This document shows positions 53,491 through 64,000 of a DNA stretch of 64,000 nucleotides, in pieces. Both the position numbers and the translations under genes were made by a program. Source of the DNA: Rhizobium giardinii bv. giardinii H152 (GTDB lineage: Bacteria > Pseudomonadota > Alphaproteobacteria > Rhizobiales > Rhizobiaceae); assembly GCF_000379605.1 (NCBI RefSeq), contig NZ_KB902680.1:186-64185 (forward strand). Direction: 5' to 3'. Each line of letters starts with the position of its first letter. Within the stretch, counting starts at the first letter, position 1. The notes beneath the pieces are model-generated. The model had not been told where the DNA came from. It worked only from the letters and a program-made list of their open reading frames with translations, and did no database searches.

Positions 53491-54734
53491 TGCGCTGCCT
53501 GCCATTCCGTCTCGAAGAGCGTCTTCAGTTGGTGGATGCTGGTCTGGTGGTCGAACTCGCGCCGCACGGTCCTTTCCGCGGCTGCGCCCAGCCGCTGGCG
53601 CAGGGACGGATCGCGGATGGCCCTTTCCAAGGCATTGGCAAGAGCCTGGGGATCCTCGGGCGGGACAACAAGCCCGTTTTCGCCGTCGACGAGCAATTCC
53701 GGGACGCCCGAAATGTTCGTCGAGACGCAGAACAGCGCCTGGCTCGATGCTTCGACCAATACGTTCGGCAGCCCGTCGCGATCCCCGTCGGCGGTGATGC
53801 GGCAGGCGAGGGCGAAGATATCGGCGCTACGATAGTGATGCAAAACCTCCGTCTGCGACAGCGGTCCGTGCCAGGTCACCTTGTTCGCGATGCCGAGCTC
53901 GGCCGCCAGCGCCTGAAGCTCCTTCAGCCGTTCGCCGCCGCCAATGTGCTCGAACCTCCAATGAAGATCGTTCGGAAGCAGGCTGAGTGCGCTGAGCAGA
54001 ATGTCGAAGCCCTTCTTCTCGACGGCACGGCCGACGCTGATGATCGTCACGGGCGTTTCCGGCCGCGATCCGTCGAACGACGACCGCACGCCTTCAAAGA
54101 CGCCGAAGCGGCTGAGATCGAGCCCGTGATAGCTCAGATGCACGTGCGGCCTGCCCCCGGCAAGATGGCGCAAATGCTCAAATCCGGTCTGCGTGCAGGT
54201 CACGGTCCAGCGCGTGCTGGCGAGCTTGCCGGCAAGTTCCCATGCCGGCGACGTCCAGATGTCCTTGGCGTGAGCCGAGCAGGTCCAGGCGATGCCGGTG
54301 ATGGTACTGGTGTAGCGGGTAACGGAAGCCGGCGTGTGGATGAAGTGGGCGTGCAGCCAGTCGCCGCCCTTCGGCCATTCGGCCGAGAGAACCATCGCCT
54401 GGCCGAAGCGCCGAACCCGGTTGCGCGTCCGGTCGCGCCAGAGATCGGCCATGAATGCCGGAAGACTGCGCCAGAAGCCGGGTTTCGCAAGGCAGTGTGC
54501 GAAGGCGCGGGCAACCCGCAAAGGCTCCTCGTGCAGATATTCCGGCAGGTAGTGAACCGGCGCGCGGATTTCGTCATGCACCGGGTGGCGCTTCTTGTCC
54601 GTCGGGCGGCGTAGCGCCACCAGCGCCAGTTCGAAGCCGGCCCGTTCCAATCCAAGCAGTTCCTGGGCGATGAAGGTTTCCGAAAGGCGCGGATATCCCT
54701 TCAGCACCACGACGATCTTGCGGCGTTTCGTCAA
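53487..54734 (-). CDS. Glycosyltransferase, family 4 type
   Basis: This 415-aa GT-B glycosyltransferase has the N-terminal VVLKGYPRLSETFIAQEL, characteristic of exopolysaccharide/colanic acid-type GT4 enzymes, then ISVGRAVEKKGFDILLSAL and DGLPNVLVEASSQALFCVSTNISGVPE with the E-x7-E-like donor site. The start is a TTG at 54734, 7 bases after the previous stop, with GGGGTGA about 10 bases upstream; no closer ATG fits. It lies between two MurG-like genes. Confidence 0.92.
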   Translation of the reverse strand: MTKRRKIVVVLKGYPRLSETFIAQELLGLERAGFELALVALRRPTDKKRHPVHDEIRAPVHYLPEYLHEEPLRVARAFAHCLAKPGFWRSLPAFMADLWRDRTRNRVRRFGQAMVLSAEWPKGGDWLHAHFIHTPASVTRYTSTITGIAWTCSAHAKDIWTSPAWELAGKLASTRWTVTCTQTGFEHLRHLAGGRPHVHLSYHGLDLSRFGVFEGVRSSFDGSRPETPVTIISVGRAVEKKGFDILLSALSLLPNDLHWRFEHIGGGERLKELQALAAELGIANKVTWHGPLSQTEVLHHYRSADIFALACRITADGDRDGLPNVLVEASSQALFCVSTNISGVPELLVDGENGLVVPPEDPQALANALERAIRDPSLRQRLGAAAERTVRREFDHQTSIHQLKTLFETEWQAAQ

Positions 54735-54741
54735 AGTGAAA

Positions 54742-55950
54742 TCACCCCTTAACGACGGTCAGGTGCTCATGCTCGCGGCGGCCAAGCCATTCGCCAACCG
54801 TCTGCGATATGTTTACCAGTCCTTCGAGCGTCATGCCGGCCGCGCTTTTCGATGGCGGAGCGCGGTCGGGAAGGGCCTTGAGGGCGGCGGCAAAGCGCAT
54901 CGGGTCGCGTGCTTCCTCGGGCCGGAGCATGTCGATCAATCCAAGCTCGGCGGCGCGGCTTGCGCGGATCAGCTGCTCCTCGCGCGGCGTCACGCGCGGC
55001 ACGATCAGCGCCGGCTTGTCGAAGGACAGTATTTCGCAATAGGTGTTGTAGCCGCCCATGGCCACCACGGCCTTGGCGCCGGCGATCAGCTCTTCCATGC
55101 GATTGTCGAATTCGATCACCTCGAGGGAGGGGATCTTCGCGCATTTCGTCAAAAGCTTGTGGCGCTGCTTGGCCGGCATATACGGACCAAGAACGATCAA
55201 TGACTTGTGCGTCAGGGTCGGATCTTCCTGATAGGCGTCGACCACGTCGTGGATCAGATCGGAACCGTCGCCGCCGCCGCCGGTGGTGACCAGGATGTAC
55301 TCGCCTTTCGGCTTGTGCTCGGACTCGACGTCCTGCGAGACGCTTCGCTGCAGGAAACCGACGAAATCCATCTTCGCCCGGACATGCGGCGGGACATCGA
55401 GACCGACGAGCGGATCGTAGAATTCCGGCGGGCCATAGACCCAGATGTTGTCGTAGAACTGGCCGATCTTGCGCATCACGTCGTTGGCCTTCCACTCCGC
55501 ATCGAGCAGATGCGGGGCGTCCATGACTTCACGAAGGCCAAGAACAAGGGTCGCTCCCTGCATCTTCAGATAGGCGAGCGTCTCCTCGACTTCGCCCTGC
55601 AGGCCAAGCGGCTCCTTGTCGACGATGAAGATGTCCGGCTGGAAGGTCTCCGCCGTGTGGCGGATGATCGACTTGCGCATCTTCAGCGTCTCGTGCAGAT
55701 CGATATGCCGGTCCATTGAGGTATATTCGCCGTTGCGCAGCTTGATGACGCTCGGAATCTTCACGAAATCGACGCGGGCCCGATAGTCGAAGGCACCGGC
55801 GATCGTGGCGCCCGAGATGATCAGGATGTTGAGACCGCGATAGTCTTCGACCAGCGAATGCGCGATCGTGCGACAGCGCCGGAGATGACCGAGGCCGAAC
55901 GTGTCGTGGCTGTACATCAGGATCCGGGCGTCCTCAATCCGACGGGTCAT
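54742..55950 (-). CDS. MurG-like glycosyltransferase
   Basis: This 402-aa protein has RILMYSHDTFGLGHLRRCRTIAH at the N-terminus (GxGHLRR loop) and a C-terminal half with ILVTTGGGGDGSDLIHDV, AVVAMGGYNTYCEILSFDKPALIVPR and TPREEQLIRASRAAELGL, a UDP-sugar donor pattern. It is similar in layout to the 52315-53490 protein but clearly not identical, so the two probably make different linkages. It starts 60 bases downstream of the peptide-type ABC permease gene on the same strand. Confidence 0.9.
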   Translation of the reverse strand: MTRRIEDARILMYSHDTFGLGHLRRCRTIAHSLVEDYRGLNILIISGATIAGAFDYRARVDFVKIPSVIKLRNGEYTSMDRHIDLHETLKMRKSIIRHTAETFQPDIFIVDKEPLGLQGEVEETLAYLKMQGATLVLGLREVMDAPHLLDAEWKANDVMRKIGQFYDNIWVYGPPEFYDPLVGLDVPPHVRAKMDFVGFLQRSVSQDVESEHKPKGEYILVTTGGGGDGSDLIHDVVDAYQEDPTLTHKSLIVLGPYMPAKQRHKLLTKCAKIPSLEVIEFDNRMEELIAGAKAVVAMGGYNTYCEILSFDKPALIVPRVTPREEQLIRASRAAELGLIDMLRPEEARDPMRFAAALKALPDRAPPSKSAAGMTLEGLVNISQTVGEWLGRREHEHLTVVKG

Positions 55951-56010
55951 GAGCGGAGCCCCTTGTCTCCTCTCGCGCTGCCCTTCTTCCTAAGCATATC
56001 AGGTTCCACT

Positions 56011-57186
56011 TCACTTATAGGGGTCGGCAGCATCACGAAGACCGTCGCCCAGGAAATTGAACGCCAGAATCACGAGAATGACCGGAATGGTTGGAAACAA
56101 CAGCCAGGGATAAAATGCAATGACGCTGACGCTGCGGGCCTCCGTCAAAAGAATACCCCAACTGGTGATCGGCGGGCGCAGACCCAGGCCCAGGAAGCTC
56201 AGCGCGGTTTCGCCGAGGATCATGCCGGGGATCGACATCGTCGCCGTGGCGATCAGGTGCGACATGAAACCGGGGACGAGGTGGCGGCCGATGACGCGGC
56301 TCGAGCCGGCGCCCATCAGCTGCGCGGCCAGGACGTAGTCTTCCTCGCGCAACGCCAACAGCTTCGAGCGCACGGCACGCGCCAGGCCCGTCCAGTCGAG
56401 CATGCCGAGAATGGCTGTGATGCCGAGATAGATGAGGATCGGGCTCCAGGTCACCGGCATGATCGCCGCCAGCGCCATCCAAAGCGGAATGCTCGGGATG
56501 GATTGCAGCACCTCGATGACACGCTGGACGATCAGGTCGAAGACGCCGCCGTGATAGCCGGCGAGACCGCCGATGACGATGCCGAGCACGAAGCTCATGG
56601 TGATGCCGAGCAGGCCGATGGTGAGCGATATGCGAGCGCCGTAGAGGATGCGCGACAGGACATCACGACCCAGACGGTCGCTGCCGAGCAGGAACAGTTC
56701 TCCGTCCTTGGCCGGGCAGACCAGGTGTTTGTTGGCTTCGAACAGGCCCCAGAACCGGTAGCTGTCACCGCTGCAGAAGAAGCGGATCGGTTCGACCTTG
56801 TTCACATCGTCGGTGTAGATCCGGCGCAGCGTGTCCATGTCGAGCGTCATTGTGCGCCCATAGACGAACGGTCCGACGAAATTGCCGTCATGGAAGAAGT
56901 GAACCCGCTGCGGCGGCGAATGGATGAAATCGACGTTGCGCGTGTGCAGATTATAGGGCGCCAGGAGCTCGACAATGGCGATGACCGCGTAGAGAAACCC
57001 GAGGAAATAGAGCGAGTACAGCGCCAGGCGGTGCTTCTTGAACTTCCACCACATCAGCCGCATCTGCGACGCCTGATAGACGCGCGATTGTTCCTCGGTC
57101 ATCACATCGACGGAATGCGGGTCGAAGGGTGCGGTCGATACGTAATGCGCCAGCGGCGCGCCGGATTCGGGAAGGGATATCGTCAC
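56011..57186 (-). CDS. Oligopeptide-type ABC permease (DppC/YejE-like)
   Basis: This 391-aa permease has a first TM at about 55-75, a long periplasmic segment to about residue 180, and five C-terminal TMs with the EAA-like loop LREEDYVLAAQLMGAGSSRVIGRHLVPG. The long N-terminal loop resembles YejE. The GTG at 57186 overlaps the permease B stop (GTGA). It pairs with the upstream permease. Confidence 0.92.
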   Translation of the reverse strand: MTISLPESGAPLAHYVSTAPFDPHSVDVMTEEQSRVYQASQMRLMWWKFKKHRLALYSLYFLGFLYAVIAIVELLAPYNLHTRNVDFIHSPPQRVHFFHDGNFVGPFVYGRTMTLDMDTLRRIYTDDVNKVEPIRFFCSGDSYRFWGLFEANKHLVCPAKDGELFLLGSDRLGRDVLSRILYGARISLTIGLLGITMSFVLGIVIGGLAGYHGGVFDLIVQRVIEVLQSIPSIPLWMALAAIMPVTWSPILIYLGITAILGMLDWTGLARAVRSKLLALREEDYVLAAQLMGAGSSRVIGRHLVPGFMSHLIATATMSIPGMILGETALSFLGLGLRPPITSWGILLTEARSVSVIAFYPWLLFPTIPVILVILAFNFLGDGLRDAADPYK

Positions 57187-58181
57187 TTGGTGCTACCGCC
57201 TTGTAGTCTGATGCGCGGATCGAGCAGGGCAAGCGCAAAGTCCGAGATGAGGACGCCGATCACCGTGAGGAACGCCAGGAACATCAGGAACGAGCCGGCA
57301 AGATACATATCCTGGCTTTGCAACGCTTTTATCAGCATCGGACCCGTTGTTTCGAGAGACAGGACGATGGCGGTGATTTCGGCACCGGAAATGATCGCCG
57401 GCAGGATCGAACCGATATCCGAGATAAAGAAGTTGAGTGCCATGCGCAGCGGATATTTGACCAGTGCGCGGAACGGATGCAAGCCCTTGGCACGGGCAGT
57501 CACGACATACTGTTTTTGCAGCTCGTCGAGCAGGTTGGCGCGCAGCCTTCGGATCATGCCCGCGGTGCCCGCCGTGCCGACGATCAGCACCGGGATCCAC
57601 AGATGCTCCAGAATCGACTTCATCTTCTCCCAGCTCATCGGCTCGGCCAGGTATTTCTGGTCCATCAAGTGGCCGATGGAGGTCCCGAACCAGATATTGG
57701 CGAAATACATCAGGATCAATGCGAACATGAAGTTCGGAATGGCGATGCCGATCAGGCCGAGGAAGGTGAGACCATAATCGCCCCAGCTATATTGATGGGT
57801 GGCGGAATAGATGCCGATCGGAAAGGCGACGAGCCAGGTGAACAGGATGGTGACGAAGGAGACGAGCACGGTCAGCCAGAGACGATCGCCGACGACCTCG
57901 TTGACGGGAAGCTGGTACTCGAAGGAATAGCCGAAATCGCCCTGCAGCATGCCGGCAACCCAATGGAAATAGCGCAGTACCGGCGGGCGGTCGAAGCCGT
58001 ATTGGGCCCGCAGTTCTTCGATCTCCGCCATGTCCACGGCTTCGCCCTGGGCGCGCAGTTCGGAGATGTAGCTTTCGAAATAGTCGCCCGGCGGCAGTTC
58101 GATGATGGTGAAGACCAGCGCGGAGATGATCAGCAGCGTCGGGATCATCGCCAGGATGCGCCAGAATACGTAACGCAACAT
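57183..58181 (-). CDS. Oligopeptide-type ABC permease (DppB/YejB-like)
   Basis: This 332-aa permease has six TM segments. The N-terminal block RYVFWRILAMIPTLLIISALVFTIIELPPGDYF is typical of the DppB family, and TARAKGLHPFRALVKYPLRMAL is the EAA loop. A region with LDxRGQGE-like charges (residues 38-65) sits in the periplasmic loop. It starts 2 bases after the binding-protein stop. Confidence 0.92.
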   Translation of the reverse strand: MLRYVFWRILAMIPTLLIISALVFTIIELPPGDYFESYISELRAQGEAVDMAEIEELRAQYGFDRPPVLRYFHWVAGMLQGDFGYSFEYQLPVNEVVGDRLWLTVLVSFVTILFTWLVAFPIGIYSATHQYSWGDYGLTFLGLIGIAIPNFMFALILMYFANIWFGTSIGHLMDQKYLAEPMSWEKMKSILEHLWIPVLIVGTAGTAGMIRRLRANLLDELQKQYVVTARAKGLHPFRALVKYPLRMALNFFISDIGSILPAIISGAEITAIVLSLETTGPMLIKALQSQDMYLAGSFLMFLAFLTVIGVLISDFALALLDPRIRLQGGSTK

Positions 58182-58183
58182 GA

Positions 58184-60081
58184 TCAGCTAACCTCGCTGC
58201 TGTACCAGAAGGTATCCGGCATATAGACACCGAGAAAACAGGTCGGATCGAAGCCGTAGAGACCCGTTTCGGGAACGTTTCGCAGATGGGAAGAGTGGAG
58301 CACCGGCTGAAGCGTGGCGTTGACGATACCGATCGAAAATACGTTCTGCGTGTAGATAGCGAGCATTTCGTGCCAGATCCGCGTCCTTTCGGGGGTATTG
58401 ACGGTCCTGCGCCATTCCTTCAAGAGCTCGACGAGCCTGATCGCTTCCGGCAGTTCCGGAGCATGGCCGTTTTGTTCAAGGGAGAGGTAGTACATACCCC
58501 AGACCGGCCACTGCAACTGGTCGTCGGCGCTCGGCGCAAGGCGCGAAGGGTTCATGTCCGCCGTCGGCACGCCGTTTTCGAGGCCGTTCCACATCGACAT
58601 CATGATGTCGCCGCCCATCGCACGACTGCGGAAGACGTCGCGCTGCGATGTCTTGATGAAAAGCGAGAAACCGATTTTCATCCAGTGATCCTTGATCAGT
58701 TCCAGAACATCGGTTTCGAGCGTGCTTTCACCGGCGGTCTCGATGACGATCTGGGCCTCGCGGCCATCCGGCAGGAGGCGAATGCCCGCGCTGTTTTTCT
58801 CTGTAAGACCGACCTCGTCGAGCAGCGCATTGGCCTGGTCCGGATCGTGGCTGGCCCAGGCCGAGGCATATTCGGGCTTGAACAGGGGGCTGTCCGGAAG
58901 GATCGTGTCGGCGCTTTCCTTGCCAAGACCATAGAAGCTGACCATGTTGATCTCGTGCCGGTCGATCGCGAGCGAAAGCGCCCGGCGCACCCGTACGTCC
59001 CAGAACAGATTGCGCCAAACCTTGTCGCTGCAGTTGAGGTTGGGCAAAAGGGCGATGCGGGAGCCTTCCGTTCTCTTGAAGAGCTTGACCTTCACCGGGT
59101 AGCGTTTTTCCGAGTCTTTGAAAAACGCATAGTCTGAGAAATCGACGCCTGTCGATTGAAGGTCGCTCTCGCCCGCCCCCGTTTTGGCCGGAATGATTTC
59201 GGACGAACTGATATTGAGCAGGAAACGATCGATATAAGGCAGTTGCAGCCCGTTTTCATCGACCCGGTGGAAGAAGGGATTGCGCTCGAAGACGAATTGT
59301 TCGGCCGGCGGCGCCGTTCTGTTCATCCAAGGATCAAGCGTCGGCAGATCGGGGTTTTCGGGGCGGTACTGCCGCGACATCTTGATATGCAGGTCGGCCC
59401 ATTTCTTGGCGCGGTACTGCTTCATCAGCGCCGAGAGGCGAAATTCGTCCTGATACTTCTTGTGGAAATGCCGCATATAGGCGGAGGGCAAGAGTAGGAT
59501 GATCGGGGACGCGGCGGCAAGACCCGGGAGGAAGTCCGGGTTCGGTGCGCTCCACGTGTAGCGGACGGTCAATTCGTCCAGAACCTCGAAGACGGGCGGT
59601 TTGCCATCGGCCAGAAGTTCGCGCTGGACGCCACCCTTGCGCAGGTCCTTGTTGAGGATCACGTCTTCCCACGTGTAGCGGAAATCCTCGGCTGTCAGAT
59701 AGCTGCCGCTCGACCAGCGATGACCATCGCGGATCTTGAACGTGAAGATGCGGCCTTCCTGCACATCGAAGCTCTCAAGGATATCCGGCTGGAACTGCAG
59801 GTTTTCGTCATAGCCAACCAGACGGGAATAGCCGTTGATCGTCATATAGCGGATATCCTTCTGGCTGCCGATCAGCATGCGGGCAGTTCCGCCATATTTT
59901 CCGGGCTCACGACCCATGGCCGCAAGATTGACGCGGCGGGGATTTTTCGGAATCCGCTCGCTGAGCACAGGCAGCGTTTGCGCACGCAGGTAGGGTCGCA
60001 GAAATGCAGGCTCCGGCGCGGCGCGGCTGGTGCCGGGAACCAGCACGGAGGCAAGCATGCCAAGTGTCGTTCTGCGGGTAA

Positions 60082-60085
<4 letters not shown>
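58184..60085 (-). CDS. ABC transporter substrate-binding protein, family 5
   Basis: This 633-aa periplasmic binding protein of the peptide/nickel family has an N-terminal signal of about 22 residues (ITRRTTLGMLASVLVPGTSRA), whose TRR start is Tat-like but lacks a full twin-arginine consensus. Family blocks include FTFKIRDGHRWSSGSYLTAEDF and VWRNLFWDVRVRRALSLAIDRHEIN. At 633 aa it is longer than DppA (about 535). The GTG start overlaps the ATPase stop (GTGA). The ligand is not inferable. Confidence 0.92.
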
Positions 60086-62022
<1,937 letters not shown>

Positions 62023-62194
62023 GCAGAGCTCGCCTCCGAGTGGAGACCCGGCTTCATCTTAGCCAGACTATCGCACGGAAATTGGCCTGTCCATGACCTA
62101 CGGCTGGTAAAGTTCGCGCCGATATAATGCCTCGGCGGCGAAGTGCCGCGAATGGAGAAACACCAATCATTCGAGCGGGATCGCGCCATCCTGC

Positions 62195-62227
62195 GTCCCG
62201 CGGGACAATGGGTGCCGCAGGGGCACC
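62195..62227 (-). terminator. Tandem hairpins downstream of the nucleotide cyclase gene
   Basis: Just after the cyclase stop (minus strand) lie GGTGCC/GGCACC (62211-62216 and 62222-62227, 5-base loop) and the 12-bp palindrome GTCCCGCGGGAC (62195-62206). Neither has a U-run. They may end cyclase transcription before the ABC operon promoter in the 217-base gap. Confidence 0.35.
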
Positions 62228-62239
62228 GCCACCCGGTCT

Positions 62240-63592
62240 TTACTGCAACAGCTTGTTCCAGAGAAGCTCGCGCGGCTCCGCTTTCTTCTTGCTGTTGCGA
62301 TAGAGCAGCATGACCTGTTCCGCTTCCGAGCGCGTCTCCAACGACCGGCCTTGCGTGGCCTCGCCATTGTCCAGCTTCATGTTGGCTTCGCCAGGCACAA
62401 GCACCGTGACCTTCTGGCCCACGCCGCGCAACTTCTCCTGGCCAAGCGTCACCCAGTCGCCGCCGCAATAGGTGGCGAAGGACTGGCTGGCGATGATCGG
62501 TTTTGAATATTTCTTCGTCAGCCCCTGCAACCGCTCGACCTCGTTGACCGCGGCCCCGAAGGCGGAAAAGGTCAGGCGGTCGTTGAGGCCGACATTGCCG
62601 AACATGACATTGCCCACATGCAGTCCGATCCCGTATTTGACATCGGCCAGCCCATGCCTGCGGCGGCCGTCATTGAGTTCCGCCATGCGCGCCGTCGCCT
62701 GGCGAACCGCCGCCATCGCGGCCAAGGAGGCGACCTGTGATGGGTCGCGGTGACGGCCACAGGGATAGACGGCGAGAAAGCCGTCGCCGAGGAAACTGAG
62801 GATTTCGCCGCCGTTGCGGCTGAACGGCGTCGCGATCGCATCGAAGAACTGGTTGAGCGTATCGATGTAGACCTGCCGGCCTTCCTTCTCGGCAAGCACG
62901 GTCGACTGGCGCATGTCCGCCATGACCAGCGCGGCGCGGATGGTCTCGCCGTCACCGCGGCGGGTCTGACCCGACAGGACGCGCTTGCCGGCATTTTCCC
63001 CGAGATAGGTGGTGAGCATATTGTCGGCGAGCTTGCCGAGAACCGCCATCTTGGCTGCCACCGCGAGGCTGTTCTGGATGCGCAGAAGCGCCTCGATGAC
63101 GTTGTCGCCAAAGCCGCCATGGGCATCGGTGGACCACGAGCCGATCATGCCCTGGCCGGAGGTTTCGCCGAAGGATTGCACGAAGGCGATGTAATCGGTA
63201 ACGCCCATTTCCTTCAAGTCGTCGAAGATGGGGAATTCGGACGGGGTCGTCGGATCGAGCTGCCGGCGCAGGTGGTCGAGATTGTTGCTGAGCAGGTAAT
63301 AATAGGGGCTGAGCAGAAAACGATCGGGTTTGTCGTCGTTGGGATCGGCGCGGTAGCCCTCGACGGTGACACCCTGGCCACGCAGCCAGGTGAACCCCAA
63401 TGCATCGTAGAGGGGGTGCAGCATTGAGAAGCTCAGGTGGACGCGATTGAGCGGCAAGCCGGCCGCTGCCAGCCTTTCGCAGAAGCCCGTCACCACGGTT
63501 TCGAGATTTTCGCCGTTGAGGGCAGCCTGCTGCAGCCAATTCGACACGCGGTCCAGCAGGTGAACGGAAACATTCGTCTCGTTGATGTTCAT
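62240..63592 (-). CDS. Class III adenylate/guanylate cyclase
   Basis: This 450-aa protein has an N-terminal region (1-205) without TM segments or a recognised sensor domain, followed by a class III cyclase catalytic domain. Metal-binding D226 (VMADMRQST) and D270 (FLGDGFLAVY) are present, as are the transition-state N350 and R354 (AAVNEVERL). The ATG at 63592 is preferred because the catalytic architecture is complete from it and the upstream in-frame extension has no similarity. It probably makes cAMP in the cytoplasm; the cNMP-binding protein at 47714 is a possible effector. Confidence 0.88.
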   Translation of the reverse strand: MNINETNVSVHLLDRVSNWLQQAALNGENLETVVTGFCERLAAAGLPLNRVHLSFSMLHPLYDALGFTWLRGQGVTVEGYRADPNDDKPDRFLLSPYYYLLSNNLDHLRRQLDPTTPSEFPIFDDLKEMGVTDYIAFVQSFGETSGQGMIGSWSTDAHGGFGDNVIEALLRIQNSLAVAAKMAVLGKLADNMLTTYLGENAGKRVLSGQTRRGDGETIRAALVMADMRQSTVLAEKEGRQVYIDTLNQFFDAIATPFSRNGGEILSFLGDGFLAVYPCGRHRDPSQVASLAAMAAVRQATARMAELNDGRRRHGLADVKYGIGLHVGNVMFGNVGLNDRLTFSAFGAAVNEVERLQGLTKKYSKPIIASQSFATYCGGDWVTLGQEKLRGVGQKVTVLVPGEANMKLDNGEATQGRSLETRSEAEQVMLLYRNSKKKAEPRELLWNKLLQ

Positions 63593-63852
63593 TGCGTTTC
63601 TGCCGCTTTCTACAGGAAAATCCGACGGTTCGCCGATCCGGCACATGCAAGCCGCTTCTAGGTGGCCCGGTATTTGCCCTCGCTCAATATAGGTGGCGAT
63701 ATCGGCGAAACCAGATTGCGCGCCAACAATTTGGCAGACCGCTGCGTGTCGGCCGCAGCACGATAGAGGCCCGTGCTTGACACCCGGTGAATTTATCCTC
63801 AACTGACCGGCATCAGCAAAGCCGCTTTCGCGTGCCACGATCAGCCGGGAAT

Positions 63853-64000
63853 ATGCATTTGACCGTCCTTTCCTCCCCAAGCGAAACCCTTCTTTCGAAG
63901 ATCGCAGACCGCAACGCCCATGCCGGCGTGATCGGCCTCGGCTATGTCGGCCTGCCGCTCGCAATCACCGTCGCACGCAGCGGATTTGCCGTCACGGGCT
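63853..64000 (+). CDS. Nucleotide-sugar dehydrogenase, N-terminal fragment (runs off window end)
   Basis: The 49 codons available include the NAD-binding motif VIGLGYVGLPLAITVARSG, which is characteristic of UDP-glucose / UDP-N-acetyl-hexosamine 6-dehydrogenases (WbpA/WecC/Ugd type). These make UDP-uronic acids for surface polysaccharides, which fits the glycosyltransferase-rich region. The ATG at 63853 has only a weak GGGA upstream. The specific sugar cannot be told from this fragment. Confidence 0.85.
   Translation, partial: MHLTVLSSPSETLLSKIADRNAHAGVIGLGYVGLPLAITVARSGFAVTG

Noticed and set aside
55858-57777. 639-codon plus-strand frame opposite the peptide permease genes
   Set aside because: It is antisense to two ordinary permeases and has repetitive, charged composition and no domain.

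Overview
The window looks like part of a GC-rich alphaproteobacterial genome, most probably Rhizobiaceae (Rhizobium/Sinorhizobium/Agrobacterium group). The evidence is the gene content: an IS66 element, a second nuo cluster, a coxMNOP-type oxidase, many ABC importers, ROK and GntR regulators, and MurG-like glycosyltransferases. The many accessory catabolic and transport operons would fit a chromid, a megaplasmid or an accessory chromosomal region; the sequence alone does not decide. No rRNA, tRNA or CRISPR array was seen, and no gene-free stretch exceeds about 270 bases.

Layout. (1) 1-604: the right end of an IS66-family element, with the C-terminus of its transposase, a small passenger-like ORF and a probable terminal inverted repeat. 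(2) 786-17342: a complete complex I gene set. nuoJ, nuoK, an extra antiporter-like pump, an 84-aa membrane protein, a NuoL-like pump, nuoM, nuoN and nuoA-G lie on the plus strand; nuoH, nuoI and a CBS-domain gene lie on the minus strand, convergent with nuoG. There are four antiporter-like subunits instead of three, and NuoG carries extra Fe-S ligand motifs. (3) 17520-23415: an alpha/beta hydrolase, a coxMNOP-like aa3-type cytochrome c oxidase with a subunit IV, and a cytochrome c. Together (2) and (3) form a respiratory island able to run from NADH to O2 if a bc1 complex is supplied elsewhere.

(4) 23613-33583: a GntR/FCD regulator divergent from a ten-gene catabolic operon. It encodes an AA_synth/DUF1185 protein, an alpha/beta hydrolase, a flavin reductase, a luciferase-like monooxygenase, an aldehyde dehydrogenase, a NIPSNAP protein and a polyamine-type ABC importer. 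The intergenic region has a TATAC-centred palindrome that is probably the GntR operator. A truncated GMC oxidoreductase remnant follows. (5) 33853-42847: a DUF1772 protein, then a YdhF-like aldo/keto reductase and a ROK regulator divergent from a sugar ABC importer operon that also encodes a SIS-domain isomerase/deaminase-like enzyme and a PfkB kinase. This suggests amino-sugar uptake and catabolism.

(6) 42945-64000: a surface-polysaccharide and signalling region. It holds glycosyltransferases, a polysaccharide deacetylase-like protein, an MBL-fold hydrolase, a metallophosphoesterase, a stand-alone cyclic-nucleotide-binding protein, a large ABC exporter-like protein whose ATPase motifs are all degenerate, two methyltransferase-like proteins, a peptide-type ABC importer in line with three more glycosyltransferases, a class III nucleotide cyclase, and the start of a nucleotide-sugar dehydrogenase. 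The degenerate ABC protein with its cyclic-nucleotide-binding neighbour is the strongest candidate for an undescribed system; the four-pump complex I is the best supported unusual one.
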